From contig CM062808.1 of NCBI GenBank assembly GCA_031772625.1, positions 146,187,299-146,251,298 on the forward strand: a stretch of 64,000 nucleotides of DNA, in the 5' to 3' direction. The notes beneath the pieces are model-generated. The model did no database searches. It had not been told where the DNA came from and saw only the letters and a list, made by a program, of their open reading frames with translations. This document shows, piece by piece, positions 49,203 to 59,257 of the stretch. This DNA is from Pinus tabuliformis (lineage: Eukaryota > Streptophyta > Pinopsida > Pinales > Pinaceae). Both the position numbers and the translations under genes were made by a program. Every line of letters begins with the position of its first letter. Positions within the stretch are counted from its first letter, which is position 1.

Positions 49203-50235
49203 ATATTTTGTCGGCTCCGAGGATAGTTCCTATCTCAGGTCAACCTCGTTAAAAAATGAAGATCCGAGGACGGTTCTTATCTCGTGTCAACCTCGTTAAA
49301 AAATGAAACAAGGAGTCATGAGGATAGTTCTTCTATTATGTCAACCTCATTAAAAAATGAAACAAATCCCCTCTTCAAAATTCAAAGGTAAACCTTCATT
49401 CCAACCACCGAGTTGAATGCAATGAAGCTTGGGGGGCACCCTCCTTTGACATGCGTCATTATGATGCTGGGGGCATGCAAAAGAATCGAGCAGTTTTTGT
49501 GCAGAAGTTCATGCTCGTTAAAAAATAAACGTAAATTGTGAGCAATCTTTCCCTAGCAGTTCAAGCTCATCCAGAAAAAATGAACCGGTAAACAACCTCG
49601 TGAAATGTAACCTTTGAAAGCCATATTAAAAGCCCTTGGTCGTGTTTATATGCCATCACCTCCACTTTTCATTTGGCCGATCATTCACCTCCATTTGTGT
49701 GTTTACCTCTTTTGAGAAACAGCTGCGAAGAGTGGTTTCACCTAGCCATCCTTGTGACACTGCCGTGATTGGAAATTCCAACATGTACCTGGAATCTGTA
49801 GCTATCCCTGTTTATCACTCGTTCCTCAAAAGACGAGTCTTCTTTCAGCTCTTTTCACTGACTCGTAAAAAATGAAAAGTTTGCCGAGTTTTGGCCTTCC
49901 AGCTCGTTAAATGACCGGAACGCTATCCCTCCTCTGAATTTTAATCTTTTTGGACTTGAGGGATTATTGCACAAAAGGATCGAGCGCTTGTCTTGTTCAG
50001 CTCGTAAAAGTATCGAACAGCCATCCCTTCTGTATTGTTTTATACTTTTTCGGACTTAAGGGATATGCTGACGAAAAAGGAACTATGGAGTTAGCTTTCT
50101 GTACCTTTTTAGACTCTCTAAAAATGAAAAGGACCGAGTTTTCCTTGTCGTTAGACTCGTTAAAATGATTAAATAGCGACAAACTTGTCTTTAGACGAGA
50201 ACGAGTTTCCCTATCGCTAGGCTCGTTAAATCTTA
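49203..50235 (+). repeat. Scattered CTCGTTAAAAAATGA motif array
   Basis: Directly after the gag-protease stop, the motif CTCGTTAAAAAATGAA and shorter forms recur at about 49247, 49292, 49341, 49513, 49864, 49903, 50000, 50156 and 50221. The first three sit in a roughly 47 bp tandem unit (GAGGATAGTTC...GTCAACCTCGTT). The spacing then widens. Confidence 0.8.
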
Positions 50236-51381
50236 GCGATGGGCTTGCCCGAAGGGCAGGTTATAGAACAAGCATATGTTATCCTCCTCAAGCTTGACAA
50301 AAATAAAGAGGTACTGGTCAGAAATGACTGGGGAAAAATTGGGAGAACATCAAAGTTTAGAGGTAGCAAGTCACTCTTGAACATGACACTTTTCCTCCGT
50401 ATCACATCGGGTTGGGTTGTCTCATTCACCGGTCTCGTCACCATGGTCCTCGCCACACCATCCATTTGGGGTAATGCTACTGATCCATCGCATCAGTGTC
50501 GTTATATGTTCAAGAGGGGTCATTCAGAAAGTGTCAACCGTGTCCCATCCACTACCATACATCATCCTTCATCCATTTTCATGATCGCCACCCTGATTCA
50601 TATATCACAGTTTGTTTCCACCTCCACTAAATCATTAGCTCCGTTCCGTGTCATTGATGTGGGATTCATTAAGACCCTCCTTTGACGGATCGCTTCTTGT
50701 CGACATCAGCTCATTATCCAAGAAGTTGATCTAGGAACACCCCCATCAGTACTTTGAAGCTTGCATGCCTCAATGGCAAGTTTCTCACTTCCGGCGATAG
50801 GTATACCTCAATGACCTTCGACCAGAAGATTTTGCGTGGCGTTCGACGCCAAGTCCTTTATTCACGCCACGTGAATTGTACTGCAGTACCTTGAGGGTCA
50901 TTGTCATTATTGGTGATTCCTCTCGCGCTTGTTAACGGTTTTCATTATTGGCCGGTAATCAAGCGATGTCTTTCCATGTTCGACTTCGACGCAATTCTCA
51001 CATGGATCGACTTGTACTTAGAGTGAAGATCGAACGAGTTTGAAGACCCCGGATCTAGTTTCATCCATCCGGGCTGCGATATATATTCAGGAAATATAAA
51101 AACATTTGCCATGTACATCATTGCAGCAGATGATCATCCTATCAAAGGATGATAATTTCAGCAGAAGATTATCAGTCTGTCCACAGACGATCGTCTGTCA
51201 TATGTATCAAAATGTATTTATAAAAGCTGAGCATGGGAATGCCCGCCTCAGCCAGACCATGAAATTGAATGAAAGATAATGTATTGTATTGTATTGTATT
51301 ACAGGGCACTCTCCTCCGGTACTGGAACGAACTTCGGACCCTCTAGCTAAATCATTTCACCCGATTAACGGCCTCATACTT
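50236..51381 (+). other. Non-coding 3' region of the inner element
   Basis: No pol remnant recognised. A 148-codon frame at 50239-50685 (MGLPEGQVIEQAYVILLKLD) resembles nothing I know and has no supporting context. The repeated TATTGTATTGTATTG near 51285 is a small pentanucleotide run. Confidence 0.5.
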
Positions 51382-51392
51382 TAGGGGGCAAC
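51382..51392 (+). other. Polypurine tract of the inner element
   Basis: TAGGGGGCAAC directly before the 3' LTR. Confidence 0.8.
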
Positions 51393-52461
51393 TGTTATAG
51401 ACATTTTTGTGCCTCGCGTCAAGGAGCAAGGAATGTCGATAATTACAGGGATCCTCAATCCCTAAACATGCTGTTCTTACCCCTAAAAGAACAAGGTCAT
51501 CAACCAACAGCACTTCCAATCAGTTCTCCACCTGAAAACACTTCAGAACAGGCTTATTTTGGATCATGTCAGCTGCTAAACTGAGCTTCTGCACTGTATT
51601 GCAACTGTCCCACTCTGTACCTGCGCTGGAAATCAAAAACTATGAAGGCTACCTGCGCTGGGCGAGATTGGCCAAGTGGCACAGTCATCCTGCAAGGTGT
51701 CAATTGCCCAGGAAGCTTCCAAACTGACACTTGGGTCATAAGATTCGCCCTGTGATGAGTAAGAGGTACTTGATCACCATGTGTAACCAAGGATCTCCAA
51801 GTGGACACAAGAACTGAAGATTAACTGAAGATGGAGAGGACACAAGGAAGCTTCATGTCAGTCTCAAGCTGACTCATCTGTTCCTCTTCTACCCTATATA
51901 TAGAGCTCTTCTATGAGAGCTAGGGGGGCTGAAATTTTGTATAAGCAAGGAGGTGCTGTTGGTATACCGCCAGGATTATTGGGTGATTGTTTTACTAGAG
52001 GTCAAGAAGAGAGTTCTTGCTGCCAAGGAGGTGCTGCTGGATTGGAGCCAACATCATTGGTTGTAACTTCCTCTGGAACCCTGTTACTTTCTATCAATAA
52101 AGTTTGCATGTTCTCCTATTCACTTGTTTTACATAGATGCTTTGTGTTTACATGTGTATTTGATGCAATCTAATCCATGCTTTGATTATGAGTGCTTGTA
52201 TCTGTTAGTTTGCTCTCTCTTGTTGTGCAGGTCTTGTGTGTAGCTGGATCGGCTTGGAGAGCAAAGAGCTGGGAGCTGGATACAAAGGAAGAAGGATAAG
52301 GATCAATCAAGCGCAAGACACCAGGTTGGTTGACCCTCTTTCCATTCTATCTGTATACTCATAAATAAGAACATGAAAACTTTATCATTCAGTTGTTGCT
52401 AGATACTGTCACATCTAGAAAGGGTTAGGGTCATCCGCATCGGATACTTTTCCCCACAACA
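51393..52461 (+). repeat. 3' LTR of the inner element
   Basis: 1,069 bp, about nine substitutions from the 5' copy, no indel seen. The ORFs repeated at 43731/51569 and 44075/51913 are LTR noise. Confidence 0.95.
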
Positions 52462-52466
52462 TCTAC

Positions 52467-53161
52467 TCATCCAGAGACCTCCAGTAGGGGGAAACTTTGA
52501 GCCAGTTGGGCTGAGGGATTGCATGCAGCCATACCTCCAGGTAGGAGGTGGGGTGATGTGGATTGATTGTCCCAAGGAGGAGAGGAAAGATCCTTGAGGT
52601 ACCCAACCTCTTGGATGAGACCTTGCTACGGGAGCCCCAATCTGTAGTAGTAGGAACTGACAGATGCGGATGGAGCGGCAGAGAGAGCGACAGTGCAGGG
52701 AATCCTAGGACATCGCATAGCTAGCAGGCTGCAGCAATGCGAGAGGCACAAGTGTTTTGCACAGTGCTAGGTGGCACAGAGAGGTGTGCAATGGTGCAAG
52801 ATGCATGGAGATGTTTCAGTAGCGCAGATGTCAGAGAGGGAGCACTTGTCAGCAGCAGGTATAGCTTCAGCATCAGAGGGTGTTTCTAGCCCAACAGGGT
52901 GGTCAGTTGGGAGGTGCAGTGTGGATGCAATGCTGGGAGATAGAACCAGCAGTAGCACGGATGCAGTCAAAGATCAGAGTGAAAGAGGCTAGAGCAGTCA
53001 GATACTGAAGAGCACAGAGATGTAGGGCTTCAGTAGACAGAGGCAATAGCAGTCAAAGACTTTGATGACAGAGCAAGTGGACTGGCTAGATGTGTTGCAT
53101 GGAGAACATTCCAGAGTTACAGGATTGGGTTTGAGAGGAAGCCTTTCTTGTTCAGAGGGAG
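52467..53161 (+). other. Remaining internal sequence of the copia-type element
   Basis: The gag frame ends after about 12 codons. The rest, to the tract CAGAGGGAG before the 3' LTR, is GC-richer and non-coding in all frames read. No integrase or RT motifs. Confidence 0.55.
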
Positions 53162-54333
53162 TGTTGAAAAGTTTGCAACAAGAAATGCTTGTTGATAATG
53201 CACCAAGATGATGGAGCTTAGTGAAAAGAGTCGCCTTCACTAAGTGGGCCCGCAGGCAAATTATGGCGCAAGTTCTATTTTTGATCCCAACAGGGATGAC
53301 CACAGTGTGGGTGACCAAAGTGTGGGTGACCGCAGTGTGAGTGATCACAGTATGAGTGATCAAATTCTATTTTTAGACTGGCTATCAAAAATAGAAAAGT
53401 CAAATATTATTGTCTCATAATAATATTTGGACTATAAACTTGATCTTATTCTCTTGGAGCACTTCAGGATGAGCTACGGATGTGGTACATGCAGATCCCA
53501 GAGGGAAATACGTGGTTACCTATGGGATGACTAATATTTGCATGTAGGAATTCAGTTAGAACTCAAGTGAGTTGAGTTTAGTGGACTGGAGGTGCAGTTG
53601 ATGGAGTTGTGTTCAGTTTAGCCTTATTAAACTAGTTGTATTTAGTCTAACTGATCAATAGACTAGAGATGAGTTGGGTGAATTAGTTATTAATTAATTC
53701 ACAAGTTATTAACTCATAATGGAACTATAGAATACATCAGTTAACTCAGTTTCATGTCAGTGCATGTTCAGTTCAGCAGGGACAGGTGTTAGAGGATCAG
53801 ATTGCTATCAGTTGTGACTATAGTTGTGCTGCACAATCAGAGGGATTGAGTATGCCAATGAATTGGCCAATATCAAGAATTGTAGCATGTGCTCACGTCC
53901 AACACAGTGTGAGTGATTATTTGCAGGTCAAATAAAATTTTGGTAAGACATTCTCATCAGTTCTTGAGCAGGTATTGAGCTGGAGAGGCAGGCAAGCAGT
54001 GGAATAGATTTGGAGATAAGATCTGAGTTGTATTGTGTGTAACAGGTGGAGCTGGTACTGGATTTCTTGTGATAATCATTGTACTTTGTAATGTTACATG
54101 ATTCAATCAATATAATATACAGATAGTGTGGGGTTTTTAGCGAGATGCTTTCCCCGGGATACATACTGTGTTAATGAGTTTGATTGATGCTTCTATGTGT
54201 GCCTGTGATTGTTTCTGCTTCTGTAAATTGATGATCAACGTAGAGGAGATTATGTATTATACATGTTCCGCTTAAAATTGTATGATAAGGATAATCTTTG
54301 TGAATATGTGTTAAATTATTCAAAATTTCTACA
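53162..54333 (+). repeat. 3' LTR of the copia-type element
   Basis: 1,172 bp; compared with the 5' copy it lacks a few bases near 53828. Followed by the ACCTC duplication. Confidence 0.94.
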
Positions 54334-54534
54334 ACCTCACCTTCAAAGAAGGTTATATCAGCAATCTTGATTGACAGAGCAAAGACTGCTTGTCTAAAAT
54401 GTGTTTAAACAGTCATAGGCTAATTGTATGCTTGTTTTGCAGACTGGCTATTGTTTAAGTTTGCAAAGGTGAAGAGAAATCTATAGATAGCTCAATCCAG
54501 TAAGGACAAGAAGAAATAAGAAGTCATTGGCATA

Positions 54535-55773
54535 ATGACAACTTCTACAAATGAGTCCTCGAATTCTTCTTTATTCATCACAAGACTCTTTGATAAAGAC
54601 ATGAAGCAAGAATTGTCCACCATGATGGATATGTTGAGAGAAATGTATGAGGATGGAAGGAAGAGCAACAGACTTAGAGAGCAGTTGAATTCCATGAAGG
54701 AAGAGAAGCAGTTACTTTCTAACAAATTGCAGGAAATTGAAAGGCAACTTCATATTGCAAATATGAACCTGAAAAGGATGCATGAGCTGGAGACATATCT
54801 CTTTGCTGGCCAAGAAGCCTTGATCAAGTATCATCTTGAAGAAGAGGTAAACCATTCCAGTTTGTCTTCAAATTCCTCTAAGGATGCTTATATTGGTTCT
54901 TTTGAAAAACATACTAAAGGCATAGGTTGCAAGCTAATTTCCAAGATGGGCTATGAAGGAAGAGGCTTGGGAAAGCATGCACAAGGTATTGTTGAACCAA
55001 TAATGGTTGAGGAAAGGCCTAAGTATTTAGGTCTTGGCTTTGGACAGTCTTATGGAAAGTGTTCCAAAGCTGCCATGAAGGCCATTGAAATAGCTCCAAG
55101 AAGGGGTTGCATTACAAAGTGTGAAGGTTGTATTCAGGAGGAATGCAATAGCTTGAAACATCAATTGAAAGATACAGGTGTTCAGAAGCACACACTTGAA
55201 CCAGAGAGTTGGGGAGACTCCAACAGCCTTGAAGAGATTGATGGTGTTCCAAAGGGAGCCATTTCTTCGTTTGCTTCACCCCCTCATGAAGGCAATAAAG
55301 GTGAAAGAGGCAGGTATAAATCTGGTTCCAAACATTTTCCTTTTGATTGTGCAAAGCATGATAAATTTCCACATATGTATTTAAAAAGAATTGCATGTTC
55401 CTTTTGTGGGTTGGATAACCATAATGTTTCTAGATGTTGGAAGAGAATGGCCACATACAGGAAACTTTTGAAGGAAAAGAAGCAAGAAGCCAAAGGTCCA
55501 TTGGACAAGGCAAATCATGTTGTCAAGAGGATGCACATGTAGTGCACTTACTACCATAAGAAAGGACATCTTGCTGCAAAATGTTGGACTTTGAATCCAG
55601 CAATGCTACAACCAAAGCTGAAGAAAGTGGAAAGAGAAGATGGTAGAAATGGAAGTAAAGATTCCATGAATGATGTGTCTTAGAATGATTCACATGATGA
55701 TGTTGACGTGCGAACAAAGGTAGTACCTTTGAAAGGGATTGGTAAGAAACGGGTAGAGTTCTTATCCGATTAA
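54535..55773 (+). pseudogene. Coiled-coil, G-patch and zinc-knuckle protein of the outer element
   Basis: The frame is open for 335 codons from ATG 54535 to TAG 55540-55542 and continues in frame, past a second TAG at 55681, to TAA 55771. Residues 20-90 form a coiled coil ([19 protein letters not shown]). A G-patch lies at about 127-170 ([20 protein letters not shown] then GLGFG), a domain that binds nucleic acid or activates DEAH helicases and also occurs near the protease of some retroelements. A CCHC zinc knuckle is at 288-301 ([14 protein letters not shown]). After the first stop a second knuckle is visible (CTYYHKKGHLAAKC) with one Cys changed to Tyr. It is the only protein of the element and may act as its gag-like RNA-binding protein. 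The first TAG may be decay or a natural end. Confidence 0.75.
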
Positions 55774-56576
55774 GACTGTATGTCTATTGATGCATCTACA
55801 TTATATTTCGTTTCAACTTCGAAAGTATAGTGTGCTTAAGTGAAAGTTGAAGGATGAAATGCATGCATGAGCATGAGATGCATGAACACAGGTATGTTGA
55901 TGATTTCCTTGTTTTTGAACATGTATATGTAATTAACTTGCAGGGTTGACTGTTTTGACATGCATATGATGCTATGTTGACTTGGGAGAAGTTAACTTGG
56001 TCTCCAAATGAAGATAATGATGAAGTGTTTCATCTTTTAAAAAAGAGTCCTAATGGTCTTTTTCTACATGCTTGACTTGAAGGGTCATTTGTTTAAAGGC
56101 ATGTTTTGTGGGCCTGTTATCTAGTCCATGATTTGTATGCAGATATAATACATGGAGGTGTTCACAAGATGTGAAAATATGTTTCTTTTGTTGAAGTAGG
56201 AGTTAGTCCATCCCGTTGTTGTCTGTATGCCTGTTGTTGTTAACAGTTGTTGTTGACATCTTTTCAAACAGGTACAAATGAAAGTTTTATGGAGCAGATG
56301 TACTTCAAATTTGTTTGAGCCACCTTGGATCAACGATCACGGCAAAGAAGTTCAAACCGCCTTCTATGACCATTTCAGCAAAAGTTCTGTAGGAAGACAA
56401 GGAGGAAGATAGTTCTTCTCAAGAAGCCCAACCCATCCAAGAAGGGAAGTGGTCAGAAACTTTGGTTCAGAGGCACTATGCAAGGCAAGTGTAGGGAGGC
56501 TGAAAGAAGAGGGTGAGTCACTCTCATTTACTGTTCAGAAGATTATATCAGTCTTTTGGAGACCAAAAGTTCTTTT
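55774..56576 (+). other. Non-coding 3' internal region of the outer element
   Basis: No ORF of substance between the G-patch frame and the polypurine tract. Confidence 0.5.
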
Positions 56577-56588
56577 AGTGGGAAGGCG
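56577..56588 (+). other. Polypurine tract of the outer element
   Basis: AGTGGGAAGGCG directly before the 3' LTR; imperfect (one T and the CG at its end) but in the right place. Confidence 0.6.
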
Positions 56589-58526
56589 TGATCCAAAAAT
56601 GGATCCTGAATAAATCTCTAAGTCTAAAAGACTTCATATAAGAGGTAAAAGGTGCCAAATGGCACAAATCCTTTGTAAATAAGAGAAAAATGAAAGTCAC
56701 AGGCTACTCTAAGAAATAGTCTCATTGTAGAGATATCTTCATTCTGAATCCAATGCAACTTGAACGGGTGAAAATGGACTTCAGATGCAAAAGTTATTGC
56801 AGAAAGAAGATGCCTTGTTCTTTAGAAAAAGAGGCAAAATCCTTTAATAAGGCAAAAGACCCTTATACAGGAAAATCGCATTGCATGAAGCCAAGAGGAG
56901 GACTTAAAGTGAGGCGGAAGGCACCCCCGATCAGTGACCTCCGATGAGCAGATCGGAGGCAGGCATTGAATACCCAAGGAAAAGGTCCTGGGCCAATGCG
57001 ATGGTGCGATCGCCGAAATTGGCAGATCACAATTAGTGATACCACAAGGCAAAGGCGAGACCCCGAGAGATGCGATATCGCAATCGCCGATACCGGCAGA
57101 TCGCAATCAGAGCTACACAGAGGAGCAGCTATAGGCACATATATATGCGCAATGCGATAAAAGCGGACCCGAAGGGGTTTATAAAGACCAATGCATATTA
57201 TTTCAAGTCCGAAACAAGCAGGATTTCGGGAGGACAAAGGTGGTAAGTGGTTTGGGCTGGGCTCTACGCAAGCCCATATAATGGCTACCACGTGTCCAGG
57301 GCGAGGAGAGAGAAAACCACCCTCATCGGGCGGTTAACTCCCATACGAAAGGGCCGCCCGAAATGGAACCACAGTCGTTGGATCTGGATCTCCCAATCAA
57401 TGGTGGCAACTTGCGATAGCAATTTCAGGCAGACCTGATAGAAATATAAGGTAGAATTCAGGATATTTTAAGTCCGATAAACGGCAAAGTGGCAGTTTTT
57501 CCTGTGTTTGAACGCATCTCTTTGTGTAAACAGAGAATGGCCATTTCAGGGATTTCCAAGGCCCGATGCCCTCATCCATTGCAGATTAGGTGACCACCTC
57601 CCCTGAATGCGTTATGCAATGATTATTTAACGCTAGAAGAGGGATTCGAGCGGACAGAGGCCGAGAGCCAAATGGAAATCGAACAGACAGCGTGCAGAGG
57701 AGCCAAAGAGCCACTGAAGGATGATTCCACACACAAAAATGGCTAGGGTAGCCAAAAAGTAGAATCTCACCTCAAAGGAGGCAGAGAGCTCAATTGAGAG
57801 GAGGCAGGGAATGGTAAAAGCAGTGGCAGAGCTGAGAGAGAAGAGAGGGTGAAGAGCTACTATGTAGATCAGCTGAGGGAGCCTTTGGGGTCACTTGAAG
57901 TTCAAGTGAATAGCCAGAGAGTTGAAGGTTGCAGAGGGCCAAGAAGCCAGAGTCGAAGAGCCAGAGCCAAATCCAGAGCCGAAGATCTAGAGTTAGAGCC
58001 AAGAGCTAGAAGCAAGAGCCAAGAGGCAAAGTCAGAGCCAAGAGCCAGAACCAAGAGCCAAGAGCCAAAGACAAGAAATAGAGCTTCAAGAGCCAGGGGA
58101 TAAAATGGTGTCTGAACCCACTTTTTCTGTGTAAAGTAGCAGGAGTTGAGCCAAGAGCTTGTAAAAAGGACTTATACCATAATCCCAGAGAGCCTAGTTG
58201 AGTTGACTAGAGCTCACGGAGACGTAGCCCAAGAGTTTTGGGTGAACTCCAAATTAATATTGTTGTTCTGTGTTTGTTTTTACTGTTGCATTATTTATTT
58301 TTATATGTATTTATATATTAGTTCAAGCACATTTACATATCAGCACAAACAGCAGATTTTAAAGCATATAATCAGTTTAAATCAAATACCAGCATACACC
58401 TATATTTTCAACCATTTTTAATTCCGGATTGGTTAATCAAGAAGACTTGGGAATATTTAATGCTTTGGAAGGGGGAGAGGTTCTTGTAAGTTAGACAAGA
58501 AGCCTCCTAGCCCCATTTTCAGATCA
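56589..58526 (+). repeat. 3' LTR of the outer element
   Basis: 1,938 bp. It has the same order of modules as the 5' LTR, including the ATCG-rich zone (56930-57130) and a longer AGAGCCAAGAGCC minisatellite (57945-58095). The frames at 56753, 57247, 57849 and 58146 mirror those in the 5' LTR. Confidence 0.93.
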
Positions 58527-58531
58527 AGAGC

Positions 58532-59257
58532 ACAAAGAAAATTGACCCTTACGCTAATTAACTGAACTGCCATGTAAGAACCAAACCATTGATGGATTCA
58601 ATAGTGAACAAACACATGAAATCAAAGGAGAGTGACAAGAAAACAAACCTCCCTTGAGACCATAGAAGACCACCCTTCTCATCCAAGCACAACTTGACAA
58701 TTGAGGTCCTTCAGCAATAGAAACTACAACATAAAAATGTCGCCACCCTAAGAGCTTACCCATGTATATATAGTAGGGTGAGTACGTGAGAGGTCAAAGT
58801 CATTGAATGAGATAACCATTGTGAGTGGTAGTCATGGAAAGACAGGTGTACGACAAGGTACATTCCTTAATCAGCCCAATAAACTCAAGATTCATATGCT
58901 AGTGAATGAAATCTACCTGTGTGTCAGGAGATCCTTCATTCGCGACCAATCCTCCATGATATATCCTACCCATCTTAGGCATTCAGGGCAAGAACCTTGT
59001 GCCAAAACGAATTTTATATTGAGATCAAAACGCAACCACTTGTACACATTTAAGTTGACATGACCAGAGTAGGTGATCTAAGGCTTGTAAATGGTGAGGA
59101 CGCCACAAGAGGAGCACACAATGTGAGGGGTAGAGCATGGCTCTCAAACTAAGGGTCGCCACCCCGTTTTCCATACATTTTATCGACATGTTATTCGTGT
59201 TTCCTAATAGAAGACGTTAACCATAATGCCACTGCCGTCAGGGACATTAGTGTCCAC
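58532..59257. other. No gene recognised; possibly the LINE 3' UTR
   Basis: Sequence between the outer element and the end of the minus-strand LINE ORF2. It could be that LINE's 3' UTR, which the outer element would then have interrupted; no poly-T end was found on either side. Confidence 0.35.

Larger units (their letters stand above)
43555..52461 (+). mobile_element. Young gag-protease LTR retrotransposon without pol, nested in the copia gag
   Basis: An 8,907 bp element with 1,069 bp LTRs (TGTTATAG to CACAACA), TCTAC duplicated at 43550-43554 and 52462-52466, a PBS and a polypurine tract. About nine substitutions separate the LTRs by eye (about 0.8%), the lowest divergence in the window. 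It encodes one intact gag-protease ORF; the 2.2 kb after it contain no RT, RNase H or integrase. The gag and protease resemble the Tat/Athila-type gypsy branch. It is a non-autonomous, recently active family; enzymes must come from a relative sharing its ends. Confidence 0.94.
41326..54333 (+). mobile_element. Copia-type LTR retrotransposon nested in the outer element
   Basis: A 13,008 bp span containing a nested 8.9 kb element. The LTRs begin TGTTGAAAAG and end TTTCTACA; ACCTC is duplicated at 41321-41325 and 54334-54338. The PBS is of the tRNA-Met type, and CAGAGGGAG precedes the 3' LTR as polypurine tract. The own internal region is only about 1.75 kb and holds a broken gag of the Ty1/copia (UBN2-like) type, no protease, integrase or RT. 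By eye about 40 substitutions separate the LTRs (about 3.4%), plus a small indel. It is a deletion derivative or non-autonomous family. Confidence 0.93.
39386..58526 (+). mobile_element. Outer LTR retrotransposon with 1.9 kb LTRs and no pol (non-autonomous)
   Basis: A 19,141 bp span, of which about 6.1 kb belongs to the element and 13 kb to nested insertions. The LTRs begin TGATCC and end ATCA; the flanks carry a perfect AGAGC duplication (39381-39385 and 58527-58531). A tRNA-Met PBS lies two bases after the 5' LTR and a purine-rich tract precedes the 3' LTR. The element's own internal region is 41294-41325 plus 54339-56588 and encodes only a coiled-coil/G-patch/zinc-knuckle protein. With no protease, RT or integrase it must have been mobilised in trans, like the large non-autonomous LTR derivatives known in plants. 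The family is not recognised. Confidence 0.93.

Noticed and set aside
50239-50685. 148-codon ORF as a possible env-like or pol remnant
   Set aside because: No domain or motif recognised, no conserved residues of RT or integrase, and it lies in repeat-bearing non-coding sequence.
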